DNA of 64,000 bases from Papilionanthe hookeriana x Papilionanthe teres (GCA_022702705.1 CM040425.1:8944001-9008000); one strand, 5' to 3'. Counted from the first letter of the stretch, positions 45,277 through 58,801 are shown. Numbers and translations: made by a program. The notes: generated by a model from the letters alone, not told the origin.

Positions 45277-45395
45277 GCAAAATTCAACATCGTCAACTGA
45301 TCCTACTGTGCCGAATCCAGACCATGTTTTGAATTGGGTGGACGACCGGAGTTATTCCATAATTTTTCAAAATGTTGTGATTGACTTTTTGTCCA

Positions 45396-47585
45396 TTATC
45401 GAGGTAAGTAACCATGTTGAATTAAATTTTGAACACAGGGAGAGTACCACTCAAAAGGTAATTCCATTAATTCTGATGAAGTGACATCTTCAAATTGTAC
45501 ATTATTTTCAGTTTTGGAGGAAGGAGCACCACGGTAGAATTTGATTGGCTTTGCACCGCCGCTACGTACCTCTTTGACCACCATACCCTCGATCTTATTA
45601 GAATGGATCGGGGTCAGGGTCATAGTATGTACATAGTGGTTAATCTTCTCGTACATTGATTTATATTCTTTATTCTTTTCATCTTCGAGCGGGATCCTGA
45701 ATTGCGGCTTCTTCCGACTTATCGTTGTTGCTTCTTGTTTGATCTCTTTTTCTTTTTCAGAACTGTCTTCCCAATCAACATTGATGGCTAGTTTCCTCTG
45801 TCCAACTGTCCTAACGTCTCTGCCACGACCTCGGATGCGAGTTGTGGAGAAACCTTCACCATCTCGCCGTAAGGGAGTGGTGAGTGACTGTTGGACTAGA
45901 ACTTCAGGTTCTTCGTCATCCCGAACTTCCTTTGCTCCATTTGTTATGGTATCTTTGGAGAAGATTGTTTTCTTCGGAGGTGCATAATAAGCTGCATCTT
46001 CATGGATTCCAATTTCATATACGGAGAATGGTTGTAAGTCACCTTTGATGCACTGTTCCCCTCCATCGTAGTATTTGATGCACCGATGTAGAGATGATAG
46101 TACCATCCGGTTTTCATGTATCCATGGTCGGCCCAGTAGAGCGTTGAACGACGTTTCTGAATCAATTATGTGAAATTTTGCGGTTGTCTTTGCCAAGTCA
46201 CCGGTCTTCATTAGCAGTGTTATTGATCCGAGGTCTCTTTCTCCTTTACGGTTGAATCCTCTTAATAACATTTTGTACGCTTCAAGCTCGCGAGCATCAA
46301 TTTCCAAATATGCTAGCGTTCGAAGATTCATTATGTTGATTGATGCTCCTGGATCCACCAATACTCTGGAGAGTGTAAACTTCCCTATTGTAACTGAAAT
46401 GTACAACGGTCGGTTTTGGTCTGTTGTCCCAAGAGGTAGGTCATTGTCCGTGAAGTTGACACCTCGCTGTTCCTTTAACGAGCAAACCTCATCTAAGGAA
46501 TCTCCGGTCATTTGAGCTAAGCAAATATCTGGATCAAGTAAGGCCTTGATCAGAGCTTCTCTCATCTCCTTTGATAAGATGAGAGCGTCGTAGATGCTCA
46601 GTTTGGCCGGTAGTTTCCTAAGATGGGCTAGCACGTTGTAGTCCACTTTATTTTCATGTGTCTCGGCTTCTTCTCGAATGGGTATTTCTGCTGCCGGGGT
46701 TGGTTCTTCCTGAACAACCACCTGCTTTCCTTTGTCCTTTGGACCCATTCTCGGAGGTAGAAGTCTTCCACTTCTCAAGTTGATTTCAGTGATTTCTTCT
46801 GAATCTAGTATTGAGTTTGCTAGTGTCTCCTCCTGAATCGGAATGACAGGTTCTTCTGGATTAGCTTCAGAATCGGAAGGCTCTAACTCTATTGTGACTG
46901 GAGCTCCTCGAAACTCGCAAATAGATTCATTGCTTGTTGAACTCTCGTAGCCTCCTTGGTGGATGTCTTCTTTATCATGGTGATCGTTGAGATTGTGTAT
47001 GATTTGAGAATTGTCATTTGTATCGGAATCGATGTCCGGATTTTCGCTAGTTACGTAATCGTTAGAAACAGTCAAAACGTAGCCAACGCTATAACCCTTA
47101 TCATTATAAGATCCCACCGGAGTGGGCAGATAATCATATAGAGTCAGAGGTTTGAGAGATTTCTCCCCCGAATCGGAAACAACTATCCTAGGATAAGCAG
47201 CCCCTAGTCTAGCCTTAGGAGCCTCAGTCTTCTCTTCTTCGACAATTTTCTTCTTTTCTTCAATCGTCTCTTGTTGAGGTGGTTCTTCTATCGCAAGTGA
47301 TAGTGCCGACTTGACAGGTTTCGAACTCTGAATTGAGGCTCGCACCGAAGCGGTTTGGATGTGATCCAAAATCTTCTTCGAAGACTTTGTCCAAGTGGTA
47401 GTCCATCCATCATTAGTCGCATAGGGATCTATCGGAACAATGAGATCCGTCGAGATAACATTGACGGAACCTCCTTTCTGGGGTTCCTTCATGTACTCCT
47501 TCGGGATCGTTATATTCCCTTTCCGAAGATTGTCCTTGAGCCAACTTTTGAAGGTAATACAATCTTCTATCTTGTGTCCAAGCAT
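45396..47585 (-). CDS. Gag end and aspartic protease segment, 729-codon open frame
   Basis: The longest intact frame of the element. It opens with LGHKIEDCITFKSWL, the end of a degenerate zinc-knuckle region (FCPYQRMLGHKIEDC if read a few codons upstream in the same frame). A long acidic, Ser/Pro-rich linker (residues about 40-390) follows. The retropepsin-like domain comes next: VTIGKFTLSRVLVDPGASIN (D at residue 411, DPG in place of the classical DT/SG, a form I recall from Tat/Athila-type proteases), then NALLGRPWIHENRMVLSSLH (residues 481-500). The C-terminal part (residues 540-729) is a basic/acidic linker to RT. The protease would cleave the polyprotein. Its ATG is internal. The true product starts in gag. 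Confidence 0.88.
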   Translation of the reverse strand: MLGHKIEDCITFKSWLKDNLRKGNITIPKEYMKEPQKGGSVNVISTDLIVPIDPYATNDGWTTTWTKSSKKILDHIQTASVRASIQSSKPVKSALSLAIEEPPQQETIEEKKKIVEEEKTEAPKARLGAAYPRIVVSDSGEKSLKPLTLYDYLPTPVGSYNDKGYSVGYVLTVSNDYVTSENPDIDSDTNDNSQIIHNLNDHHDKEDIHQGGYESSTSNESICEFRGAPVTIELEPSDSEANPEEPVIPIQEETLANSILDSEEITEINLRSGRLLPPRMGPKDKGKQVVVQEEPTPAAEIPIREEAETHENKVDYNVLAHLRKLPAKLSIYDALILSKEMREALIKALLDPDICLAQMTGDSLDEVCSLKEQRGVNFTDNDLPLGTTDQNRPLYISVTIGKFTLSRVLVDPGASINIMNLRTLAYLEIDARELEAYKMLLRGFNRKGERDLGSITLLMKTGDLAKTTAKFHIIDSETSFNALLGRPWIHENRMVLSSLHRCIKYYDGGEQCIKGDLQPFSVYEIGIHEDAAYYAPPKKTIFSKDTITNGAKEVRDDEEPEVLVQQSLTTPLRRDGEGFSTTRIRGRGRDVRTVGQRKLAINVDWEDSSEKEKEIKQEATTISRKKPQFRIPLEDEKNKEYKSMYEKINHYVHTMTLTPIHSNKIEGMVVKEVRSGGAKPIKFYRGAPSSKTENNVQFEDVTSSELMELPFEWYSPCVQNLIQHGYLPR

Positions 47586-47589
47586 CCGT

Positions 47590-48846
47590 TGGTAAGGGCA
47601 AAAGTTGGGATCACCTTTCTTGTCGACTTCTTCGGTCTCTTAGGCTCGACGGTTGGAAATGCGGAGTCTTCATCGGAGCGCAGAACATTTTCGGCACTGC
47701 CTCATTCTTGAACGGATACTCCCTGCTCAGAAGCTCCCTTAACGTACGTTGCGGACGAGGCGGTTGTTCACACTGTTGAGATGATTGATAGCTGGGTCGA
47801 GGTTGCTAATAATTCTGTTGAGGTTGCTGCGGCCGTTCTGACGATATTTGTATCGGTTGTTTTCCTTTATCGACTGCTGCAACGATCCCAGACTTCTTTT
47901 TGAAAGTTTTCATGGGCTTCTGTTTGTCTGTTTTGTGGGTGAAACTTAATTGCTTCGCCTCCTCTTGCAAGCTTCCGGCCTTGCTTAACAACTTCTCGAA
48001 AGTATTAATAGTAAATCCCTTGAGGAGAAGTGCTATCAGTCCATGAATGCTCTTAAGTAAAATGCCGACTGCATGCTGTTCTTGTAGTTGTGGTTCACAC
48101 TTCATACTTAGATTCCTCCATCGAAGTATGTAATCCACCAAAGTTTTGTTCGGCTTCTGCTTCTCTACCACTAAATAACCTATAGTGATGTGGTGCTGAG
48201 CTCTGGCAAATCACTTGATGAAGAGGTTCTCTAATTCTGAAAAATGTCTTCACCGAACCGTTCGGTAATTCTGCATACCAATCAAAGGCGATCCCTGACA
48301 GGCTGCTGACAAAATTTCGGAAGAGTAAAGCATCATTTCTGCCGGCATTGCAACAAATGGCACAAAAATGTGCAACATGCTGCCGAGGGTTTCCGGTTCC
48401 ATCAAAGTTCTTGAACAGAGGTGGTATAAAGCCTTTCGGATATTGGACAGCGTCGAATTCTTTAGGGTAAGGTCTACCCGTCCGAATGGATGTCCCGCTC
48501 TTTGATTGTGCCAAGGCTTCTCGCACCTGCAATTCCACCATGCTTTTGATATCATTTTCTAGAATCATGCTTTGTGTTGCATCCTTCTTTAATTGATCAT
48601 CCCCGTTGACGGACGTAATCTCCTTTCCTCCGTCTACAATGTGAATAACTTCTGGGGGTGTTTCTCTTTGGGGTTGAACTGACTGCGGAAGTGGCTGAGG
48701 CTGCGGCCATCTCTTCCATCCTTTTTGCCATTTGGGCGATTTTATCATCTTTCTCTTGAAGCTGCCTTCTCATTACTTCCGGCTCCTCTCTTTCTGCGGT
48801 ACGCAGGGGCACCTTGTGAAGCTGAAGAAGCTCGTGTTTCAACCAT
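47590..48846 (-). pseudogene. Gag of the main element
   Basis: The structural protein of the virus-like particle. The likely start is the ATG at 48,846-48,844 (MVETRASSASQGAP, a common opening of Tat gags). A coiled-coil segment follows (REEPEVMRRQLQEKDDKIA, then AKRMEEMAAA). The Retrotrans_gag domain is in frame 48,748-48,095: GRPYPKEFDAVQYPKGF, FDGTGNPRQHVAHF, FRNFVSSLSGIAFDWYAELP. It continues in frame 48,171-47,806 (KTLVDYILRWRNLSMKC, then KAGSLQEEAKQLS). At least three frame changes. The zinc region joins the protease frame at about 47,620. Confidence 0.85.
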
Positions 48847-48859
48847 GTTAATTTCTGCA

Positions 48860-50100
48860 TTTTCGTCATCCATGAACTCTGACGAGTCAACTTCATCCTC
48901 GAATTTCTCTTCTCTTTCTCTTGCTAATCGCCGAATATCAGTTCTTAGCTTTTCCATAGCATCTTCTAGTGGTCTTTTATGTACATCCTTACAGTTGTCA
49001 TGTGATAACTGTCGGGTTTCCTTCTCATGAGTCCCCTTTCTTGCGGTAGCACTTTCTTCGAACTCAAGTATCTGACGAGACTTTCTTTCTCGGGGTGTTG
49101 TTTTAATCTTAATTGTCCGGTAGTGGGACGCCATACCATCCTTCTAGCGAGCGGAAGGTCTAGGACCGGATGGTGCGTCGACCAAATGCTTTGGAAGGTG
49201 GTATCCTCCCTAATTTGTAGTCCTGAAACAACGACGGACGGACTAGCTTTCATTCTCTTATTCGGCTTTTCGCGGCGATAGCGGATTCTACTCGCGGCCC
49301 AAGACGGGACTTGGCTGGCACCCGCCCTATCCTTCTTAAAATCTCTGACACAGGGCATTTTTCTTTCTTTGCTAACTTCTCTATCAAGTTTTGTAGTAGA
49401 GCAAATGGCGTAATTCTATCCCTTTTCTTACGGCTATCGTTGTAATATATGGGCTGAGGCAATGCGGCAGTAATCTTGCGAACATTTTCTTCATCCTCTG
49501 CGGCGGAGAGGGGATGGAACCTGCTTCCTCCCAAAAGTGGTATGTATTCGAGCGGCGGTGTATACTCGGGCGGTTACGGGATTTCTTCTAGAAAAGCAAC
49601 TTCGGTAGCTGCGGCTTCTCTAGCAATCCTTCTACTTCGTTCCTTCTGCGAGTCCGTGTCGGCGATGGAATTCTCGAGCTGGACCCGATTTCAAAAGCAG
49701 AAGGTTTCACAGGAAGATCTGTACCCTCCACGGTAACAGGTTCATCATAGTTCTGAATTTCCTTTCTCTTTAGTTTGGCAGAAACGTGGGTAGGTGCGGA
49801 GACAACTAGACCAGTGGGGATAGCAACAACAGTCCTTCTGTGAACAACAGTACTCCTCTCAGTTGGAATCTTTTGCAGAGGGGGGAATTCATGAGTTGAC
49901 TTGAGGTTAAACTCAATCAACGACTTCTCAATTTCCGGTACTTTGCTTGTGAGTGAAAAGAGAGTGACATTGGGGATTTTGATGTCGGTGTCCCCGAATC
50001 ATTGTCCGAATCGAATGATTCCATTATCAGGCAGTTCGTCCTCGAACACGGCCGAGTCAAGTCCGTTGACGAAGGAGAAGATCGGCTTTGGGGCTTCCAT
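48860..50100 (-). pseudogene. ORF1 upstream of gag (Ogre-type extra ORF)
   Basis: Coding-like sequence lies between the leader and gag. The probable start is the ATG at 50,100-50,098 (MEAPKPIFSFVNGLDSAVF), in the same frame as 49,920-49,588, with a TGA near 50,016. It continues in other frames at 49,534-49,250 and 49,358-48,966, then 49,134-48,860 (basic, then an acidic helix EDAMEKLRTDIRRLAREREEK). No known domain. Ogre elements carry an ORF of unknown function at this position. The frame slips prevent a firm protein boundary. Confidence 0.55.
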
Positions 50101-50618
50101 TTACGCAGGCGATTCCAAGTGTTAGTCCCTGAATCGTGCTTCTTCTTATCGTATGACTTATGACGAAAAAGAAAGAGTCTGAACACATTTCTGTTTATCT
50201 TAGTGTATTTGTGGTATTAAAGGAAAATTATCTTTTTTTGAAAAGATTTGTTCGTTTAGGAAGGAGGATTATTAAAAGAAGGAGAGTTGTAGGAAGGGTA
50301 AAAGGAATTGATTAGGAACTGGAAAAGGAAGAGAAAGTCTTGTAGGAACTTCTCGACCGGCAAGACCGCTCCTAAACTAATACCTATTGGGGGTCCACCC
50401 CACCTCAGAAATGAGGTAAAAGGATGTCGAAACCTCTCTGTTTAGGGGTGTCTAAACAGTGGCTCCTAAATCCGAGAGAATGTTGGCTATACTTGTTCAA
50501 GGTAGAAATGAACATAGTATTCCAACGGAAAGGAGGGTAGTTTGATCCACTAGGAACATGGATACACTACTGATTTTTGAAAGTAGAATTGTCTGATTAA
50601 AATGGAGAGAGGAATTAC
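50101..50618. other. 5' leader of the main element between PBS and ORF1
   Basis: About 520 bp, purine-rich on the plus strand in places (50,230-50,340), no recognisable gene. Expected to hold the packaging signal. Confidence 0.5.
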
Positions 50619-50636
50619 TCCCCAGCGGAGTCGCCA
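50619..50636 (-). promoter_or_regulatory. tRNA primer-binding site
   Basis: The minus strand reads TGGCGACTCCGCTGGGGA, five bases (ATTTC) after the 5' LTR end TGCCGACA. It begins TGG, as PBS complementary to a tRNA CCA end do. I recall this PBS type from Ogre/Tat elements, where it was assigned to tRNA-Arg. The tRNA identity should be checked. Confidence 0.85.
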
Positions 50637-53600
50637 GAAATTGTCGGCATATTTTTAGGTTGTGTGTTTTATTTTGAAAAGGGGTCGCCTAACAGAAATT
50701 GTCGGCGAATTTTTAATTTAATTTAAATAAATAATTTGAAAAGTAGTATTTGATTTTGAAAATAATTTTAAATTTGAAAATTTTAAGATATGAAATCAAA
50801 CCGATCTCGAATCCCGAATAGTTTATATAAACGAGCACCGCATCACAAACTATGTATCTATCTCGAAGAATAGACACACTTATTTGGTGATGGGGCTCGA
50901 TTAAATAAACTAGAAGATTTGTGACATCCGTTTGGTCTGCGAACCAATTTTATAAGCCGACAAGTTCCCCTGTTTAATATAAATGAATTAAGCAGGGTTT
51001 ATATTACCTGGGTTCTTAAAATTCCGTATAAGGGCAAGCCCCTATAGTTAATTACATCTTAAGTGACGGGAATCACCTAAGAAAACTCTCGATAATAATC
51101 GGTAATTCGCTCTCAAGAATTTCAAAGTTTAAGTTTTCAAGGGATTGAATTTTGGAATTTCAATAGGGAATGGATCAAATTTGGGACATTTTATTTTGGG
51201 AATTCAAAGGAAGAAAGGTAGGAGAAATCACAGATTCGAAGCGAACTTCTGTAATTTCCCGACTATCCTATTGTTTAGCTTGAATTTAGGAAGGCCCTAA
51301 TCTTTATTTAATGTTTTGATCTTGCCAATTTTTAATTAAATTAGGACTTATATTCGTATGATGTGATCACACAAATAGCCTCGAAGATATGAGGGTTTAT
51401 GTCATATCAGATGACTACCTCGGAATCCTAAGACCGGTTAGGGCTTAATTTGCAATGCAAATTCCTAACAGAAGATTGAGGATTTATGTTGCACTAGGAA
51501 AACTACCTCGAAGTCCTATGGTTTGGTTATTTAATTCTAAGAAAGTTTTGCTGAAGTAGATCCGAGTTTTGTTGATGACGATGGTCGTGCTGCCCACCAT
51601 GCTCCGAGCTCCTTGTTGTTGCAGAGGTTTAGTTATAGAAGTCATAAATCAGGAGATGAGAAAAGTGTTTTGGTTTAGAGAAATTCTTAATTTCCAAGTG
51701 TTTTTTTTATGTTTTATTTAAAACAAATCTTAAAGTTAATTATAATAACACTAGGTTAAGATCCACGGTTCCATCCTTCCGGCATCGTTATTTTTATCGG
51801 ATTCACTTAGTCCAGATGAATTTACTAAACTCAACTAAATGAGTTCCACACTTTCATTTAGACCGTGAGAAATCCCGTTAGCAACACGTAGGTTACATCA
51901 TCCGAGGTATTCCCGATCATCCAACAAGGCGTTTTAATTTAGTTGTAATTGCAGTTTTGTATTCTGTTTGTGATTAAATTTTGAGTTGTTTTATATTTTG
52001 AAATGTTGTGGCGGTGGATTTTATCTTGCAATAACTTTTGATTTATTTTTGGTTTCAGTTTTAGGGACTATCCTAAAAGTGTAGGTTTTCATGCAACAGT
52101 TGTTTATCATGCAAGAAAAGTAAGTGCGATGCGTTTAAGTAAATTACAACAAAATAAAAGAGTACCTGGAGGGTCTTCCCGTCATCCCAAGCTGCGCTTA
52201 AACACAATTTAGAATATTTAAGCAAGTTCCTAGGTAAAGCTAAGGGAAGGGTTATGGTTTTCTACCAAATTCCTAATCCTATAGCTAGTCATTTCCTATG
52301 ATGTCTAGGTTCTTGTGTTTTGGTTTGAGGACGATTTTCTTCATCAAAGAACAATTAAGTTCAATTGTTCTTATAAATATCCTATCATATTGAGGAAGTG
52401 CTTAAGAAGAATCTTAAACATCTTTTCAATATTTTTAGAATTGTTTTAAGTCCAAATGAATTTAATTATACAAATGAATTAATCGTGCGGGAATTCAAGT
52501 TTTGTTGTTATCTTACTCAGTGAACTAGGACATTTGAATATCCTATGAGGGAAGTAACATTTCATTCAACGTTCTGTTTAGGAGTTTTGACAACAAAAGC
52601 TTTCGAGGGCAAATTGATGTTCAAATGGTTTGTGATTTAATTTAATTTCAGTTAACGGGTTTAAATTTGGAATAGTGTTCAAGTTGCTTCATATTTATTT
52701 TTGAATTTCTTTATGTCTTAGGTGATGTTATTTTTAATTCAATTTAATTTAACTTTAATTTAATTTAATTTGGTTTAGTTTTAATTTTAATTTAATTTAA
52801 TTTGATTTTAATTTTAACTTGATTCTATTATTTAATTTAATTTAATTCAATTTAATTTGATTTGATATGATTTAATTTAATTTAATTTAATTTATTTTAA
52901 TTTAATTTAATTTAAATTTTGATTTAATTTAATTTAATTTAATTTAATTTAATTTAATTTAATTTGATTTAATTTAATATATTTTTATTTAATTTAATTT
53001 AATTTAATTTAATTTAAATTTTAATTTAATTTTATTTTTAACTTTAATTTAATATATTTTTTTTATGTTTTAAAGATGATTTAATTTAAAGTATTAATTT
53101 AATTGAAATTTTAAAAGGGTTTAATTTAAATAATTTAATTTTAATTTAATTTAATGATTAAGTCTTTTAGCATTTTGAATCTTAAATTTGAATTATCATT
53201 TTAATTAGGAATTAAATATTATTGAGATTATTAATTTAGGGATTCTTAAATTAAAGAACAAATCTCTTCCTAATAATATCCCTATTTTAATAATTCCCAT
53301 TTTATTATTCTTCCAAATTTAATCAATTATTTAATTAAGGTTTATTTTAATTATTTTTAAATTGTTTAGTAGGTTTCTACCCTTTAATTATTTAAATTTC
53401 AATCATCCAAATCAGATTAAGATCAAATATTTTACTTTTTCATTTTATTATGCCTAAAGTTTTAATTAATGGTTAAAATTTTAATTACCATTTTGCCCTT
53501 CAAGCTTACTAATTCCATAACTCACTAAATTGAGCTCAAATGAATTTGAAATTTTTATTTGACTTCACTCATATGTCAATAAAGGCACTAGAGGAAAAAA

Positions 53601-55701
53601 TGTGATTTTTCTGTATTTAATTTATTTATGTAATTATTTTTGGTGGAAAATAGGGATTTCCAAGGAAAATTTAATAATATGACCAAGGGAAAGTTTTGTC
53701 CTTAAGAAAATTATGGGACATTCACTAATGACTAGAGGACCACTTGGACCAATTTTGGTGATTTTTTGAATTATATTCTTTTTATTATAATTATTTTGAG
53801 TTTTGGAGTATTAATTAATTTAAAAATAAAATAAAGGTTGAAAAATAAATTTTATATTTTTCAAAAATCTCTCTGATATCAAGGAAATCTGAGAATCAAT
53901 TTTTACAATTTTTTGATTTTTCTTTGATTTATTAGAATTATTTTAGTGGAAATGCTAAAAAATACATTTTTTTAATTTTAAAATTACCTTAGGGCTTTAA
54001 AATTTAATATCTCATCATATAGACTTAAGAAAAATATGAGGTTTGTTCAAAATGTGACATTTTGGTGAATTTTATTATTTTTGTGATTTTTATTATTTTT
54101 TAATTATTAAAAATATTAAAATAATTCAAAAAAATCAACTTTTTTAGAAAATTGAAATTTTAATTTTCTTAAATTCCCCTGATATCAGAGAGGCTCGAAA
54201 ACCATTTTGGTGAATTTTTGAAAAGCATTTTGAAAGTTATGAATTTTTTAAGTTTAATTGGCTAAATGGCTTAATCAACCCATTTAGTAGGGCTAACCAA
54301 GTCCAATTGACTTCAAATTTTTATGGTGGTTTCCTCTGATCCTAAAGGTTAGTGGAGAATTGATTTTAAGTCAATTTGATCTATGATTAGCTCTAATTAA
54401 TTAAGGACCTATTTTGGGTGTTTAAGCCAATTAGGGTTATTCAAGTGGATTAATTCAAAACCTATTTTTCCTAGGTTCCTACTAGTCATAATAAACATTA
54501 CCAAATTTTCCTAGAATTTATTTCACAACATGCTAATTATTGGAATTAAAATACTCAAAACGACAACATGAATTTGAAAAATCATTAACTCTTCATAGGG
54601 ATGACCTCGACTTTGGAAAATTTAGGGAATGTTCCCAAATTCAGAGGCTTCAAAAGCCACTATGGTCTCATGCCATGGTGAATTTCCTATATGCATGGAG
54701 AATTAAAACAATGCAGAGAGTAAACAAATTATTAAAAATAAAATACTTGATGAAATTAAATGATTTCTTTTCCACATTATTCTCCTCTGTTCACTGAGCA
54801 AGTGGGTATTTTTATTTTATTTTTCTGATTTTCCTACACGAAGTTATGCATTTTTGAAGTTTAGGGAATTAAATAAATAGAAAAATAACCTATTTTTCTA
54901 CTTATCCATGCGGTGCCAACTCAACCTAGGCATCTCCGAAGCGCCGCGTGTCGTCTTCTGGTTCGGCGCCGCCATCCAACTCAGCGCTCCGGGGGCCTGC
55001 TGTATCATTCCGTCTCCTCATCCGGCGCGATCCTGGCCGTCCGTCCGTGCGTGTATTAAATGAACGGCATCCGTTCATCGTCCCCAAGCCTCCTAGCCCG
55101 AGAACCGTCCACACTAAATCCTTAATATCTCACTCAATACTTGACGGATTTTCGTGTTCTTGTGCTCTATGGATTCGTCTTGAAGAGACAGATACATCTA
55201 TACGGTGATCATGCATTAAAATTAAGGCATTTGAAATGGAGAATCTCCAGAAGCTCGGGATAAAGAGTTAGCTCTTACCTTTGCTCAGAGAAGTGTGGCT
55301 TCAATCTGAGGGTTGTGTCACCTTCGAGTGGGTCCAAGCGAGCTCCGGATGAAGTCCCTTGGCACGGTGAATTGTCTAGGTATGATTTCGACCAAGCCCG
55401 ATCACGAAGCTTGGAGTCCGGAACGGATGGGTGACACGGAGAGGGGGCTTTTGCTTGGTGGACTTCTTCCCTTGGTCGCAGTGAAGGTGTAGGACCAATC
55501 GATTTGGGGATTGGTCCACTTATGAAGAAGTGTCCTGGTTTTTGTGTTGAAATTTGAACTCGAAATTGAGCTCTGCTAGAGGAATTGGAGTGGAATCCGG
55601 TGGGGATCAAGTGCTCTATGTGTAGAGAGTGGTCCGGAATGATTTTGGCGAGTTTCCTTAAGGTTGGTTCAGCACCTCTCCCATGGCCGAGAGAGGGGGT
55701 G

Positions 55702-55709
55702 TTTAAATA
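55702..55709 (-). promoter_or_regulatory. TATA box of the 5' LTR
   Basis: TATTTAAA on the minus strand in the same CTCCTATTTAAACACC context as the left LTR. As the upstream LTR's box, this would be the one that starts the genomic RNA. Its U3 is split by the solo LTR 0.87 kb further upstream, which could alter its activity. Confidence 0.65.
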
Positions 55710-58700
55710 GGAGAGGTTTGGAGGGCCTCCGGGGGAGTTAGGGACCGGGATCGGTGCTCTTGGCAAGAGAAGAACAGCTGCAATGGCCACTGGGGATGGG
55801 GCAGCTCAGTAGGTGGGAATTCCAAACTTTGGCTCTTCCCAAGGTCTCGGCCATGGTGTTTTCCGGCGACCTAGGCGGCTGGCCGGCAGGCATGGGTCAC
55901 CCTCAGGTCCAGGTGGGTCAGGGCTGGAGGTTTGTGCAGTCAATTGGCCATGGACATGTGTAAAGGGTTTGAATCGAAGTGGAATGGGAAAGGGCTAGTT
56001 TTGGGTCTAAATGGGTCGACCCTTGGTTTTGGGTTAGGTCCACCATCCAAGGACGATTTAGGCTGAAGGAAAGTCACTTGGATCGGCTTGATTAGTGGGG
56101 TCGAGTCACAATCCAAGTACAATTAAGCTTAAGCAAGAGTTAGGGGAGACATGGGAGTGGTTAATTACTCTTAATAGAATCATTAAAGGGTCCCCTCTTC
56201 TTGCCATTTTGGGTATGGTGAAGTGTCCAAGGCTTTCATGGCTCACATGTGGCTCATGCATGGCTTCATGGCTCACCTTTGGCTTGGAAAAAGCTAAGTC
56301 AACTTTCATGAAAGAGGTTTTTAGGAATTTTGGTAATTTAGGGGTGATTTGATAGGATTTGGCATATGGCTTAGTTTAGAAAAATTTGATGGCTAATTTA
56401 GAACTTATGGATGATTTTAATTGAGTGAGGATGAGATGAGATTGTAATGTGGGCCATAGGATGGGTTTGGACTTTTGAAATTATTTTTGGAATGGGCTTT
56501 TGGATTTCAAAACAAATTTTAGGTTGATAATTTTGTAAAGGATTGGATCCAATAAGTGTTGAATTTAATTTAGGAAGGTTTCTGTTGACCTCATTTTTGA
56601 TGAGGTCTTCTCTTCTTCTCTTTAGTACTTAGGATCTAGCCTTAGGCTTTTCCTTTGACTATCTTAGAGGACTAGAATTGGGACCCACCTTTTAGAAATT
56701 CAAACCACTTCTTAACTCCCTGCAAACTCCACAAACTTGACTATAGACCCCTAATCACCTAGAGGGTTGAAATCAAATGTGGAAGTTTAAAGGATGAGTT
56801 CCTATAGGACTCTTTGGCCTTAGGATCTGCCCAGGTGGCTCAGTGCAGTGAGGGGCTGACTTACACACACACTACACTCATACACTACACTTTCACACAC
56901 TTCCTAAAACTACACCCATACCTAACTTGACCTCTCGACTCATGTAGGTGATTCACATGGATGGTCCTTAACCCCCGAGCCCTCGGTGCAAGAGGGTTAG
57001 GAACAACATAGTGAATGCCTCAAATGAGTCCCTTCATGGCTCATATGGGCTTGATATGGCTTCATGGATCAACCAAAATGACTTCTTTCCACTTACATCC
57101 ACCCGATCTTCAATTTCCCGGATTTTCAATTTTTGACCCACGGACCCTACACCCGCTATTTACTCGCAAAACCCTCGAAATTACCCAAATTTCTCAAAAA
57201 TTTTCAAATTACCCAAAATTCTTCAAAATCAGTCCCAAACATTTCCACATCACTTAAATTGATCATCCATACCCAAAAATACCAAAAATTCCAAAAATAC
57301 CTCCCAATACCCTCCAAATACCCAAAATACCCTTCTTGGCCAAAAAAATCCAAAAATTCAGAAAATTCCCAGAAAATTCCAGAAAATCTCAAATATTCTC
57401 AATTTCATTTTGTCCAACTACACCATGGGCCAATTTTGTCAATTTACCCTACTTTTGTCAAAACCCCCAATTTGGCCCATTTTAACCCAAAGTGAACCCA
57501 ATGTTAAACCAAACCTACCCAATTGACCCCAATTTTGGTCCAATTCAATTCTAAACTTCAATGAAACATCCCCAATACCAATCTAGACCAAATCCAAGTC
57601 CAATTTGATTGACATTTGGATCCAATTTCACTTTTGGCCTTAAGGCCCATTTTTGACCTAAACCCAAACCTAACCCAAATGAGCCCAAACCCCAAAATCA
57701 AAGCCCAACCAAAGCCAAAATCTCTTTGAAACACTCCCATAAATATTTCTCAACATTAATTTTACATCAATTTCAACCCTAGCCCAACATTAGCCCAACT
57801 TGGCCCACTTGGACCCATATAGGCCCACTTACCAAATAAACCCAAACTCACCCAATTCAACTCCAAATCACACCAAATTGACTCCAAGCCCTTCATAGAA
57901 CATCCCTAAACCAATTATGACATTTATTTGACAAAGTTCTTCACAAAATCTTTACCCAAATGCCCATCCTAAAATCAAAAAGCCCATTTCCCTTAAACTT
58001 TCCTAAGAGCCCACTTCCTTCGAATTCAAAAGCCCAAAATCTACCCTAAAGCCCACATGACATCTCCATTTGCCATCCACTTAATTAAAGCCATTACCTA
58101 AGTCCTAAATTCACCATCAAATTATTCCAAATCAAGTTTCATACAAATTTCCATCAAATTACCAAAAATTCCTAAAATCCATTTTCATGAAATTGACCAG
58201 AACCTTTTCCCGAAGCCAAAGGTGAGCCATGCGAAGCCATGGACAAGCCACATGAAGCCATGGAAGGCTTGACATGTGATCAAGCCATTAATGGCAAAAG
58301 GAGGGGCCCCTTTCCTAATCCTCCTTAAACTCTTTTTTACCTTAAGCATGTCACACACTAAACCATGCTTAGCCACCTCATCATGGATGGAGACCACACC
58401 ATTCTCCCTTGGCTGACCCAAGTGACCCTTTTCGGCCCAAGACCAGGCCTTGGGTGGTGAACCTAGCCCAAAACCATGGGTTGACTCATTTGAACCCAAA
58501 ATGGCCTTCCCCCATTCCATTTCAATCCAAGCTCTTTACATATGGCATTTGCCAGATGCTTGCACCAAGTCCGACCACGACCCACCTGACCTTGAGGGTG
58601 ACCAATGCACAGCCGGCCGGCCACCGAGTCGCCGTAAAACACCATGGCCGAGAGCTCGCATGTGAGCCCAACTTGGAATTCTCACCTGCTGAGCCGCCCC

Positions 58701-58793
58701 ATCCCCAGGTGGCCATTGGAGCCGTTCTTCTCTTGCCAAGAGCAAGTCGATCCCAAGCCCTAACTCTCCCACGGGAGGCCCTCCACCCTCTCC

Positions 58794-58801
58794 TATTTAA
58801 A
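58794..58801 (+). promoter_or_regulatory. TATA box of the solo LTR
   Basis: TATTTAAA in CTCTCCTATTTAAACACC, 2.21 kb after the LTR start. Transcription from it would run rightward, away from the main element's genes, and through the window end. Confidence 0.6.

Noticed and set aside
45065..45484. Plus-strand frame of 139 codons over the protease-RT junction
   Set aside because: Antisense shadow of the recognised polyprotein coding strand.
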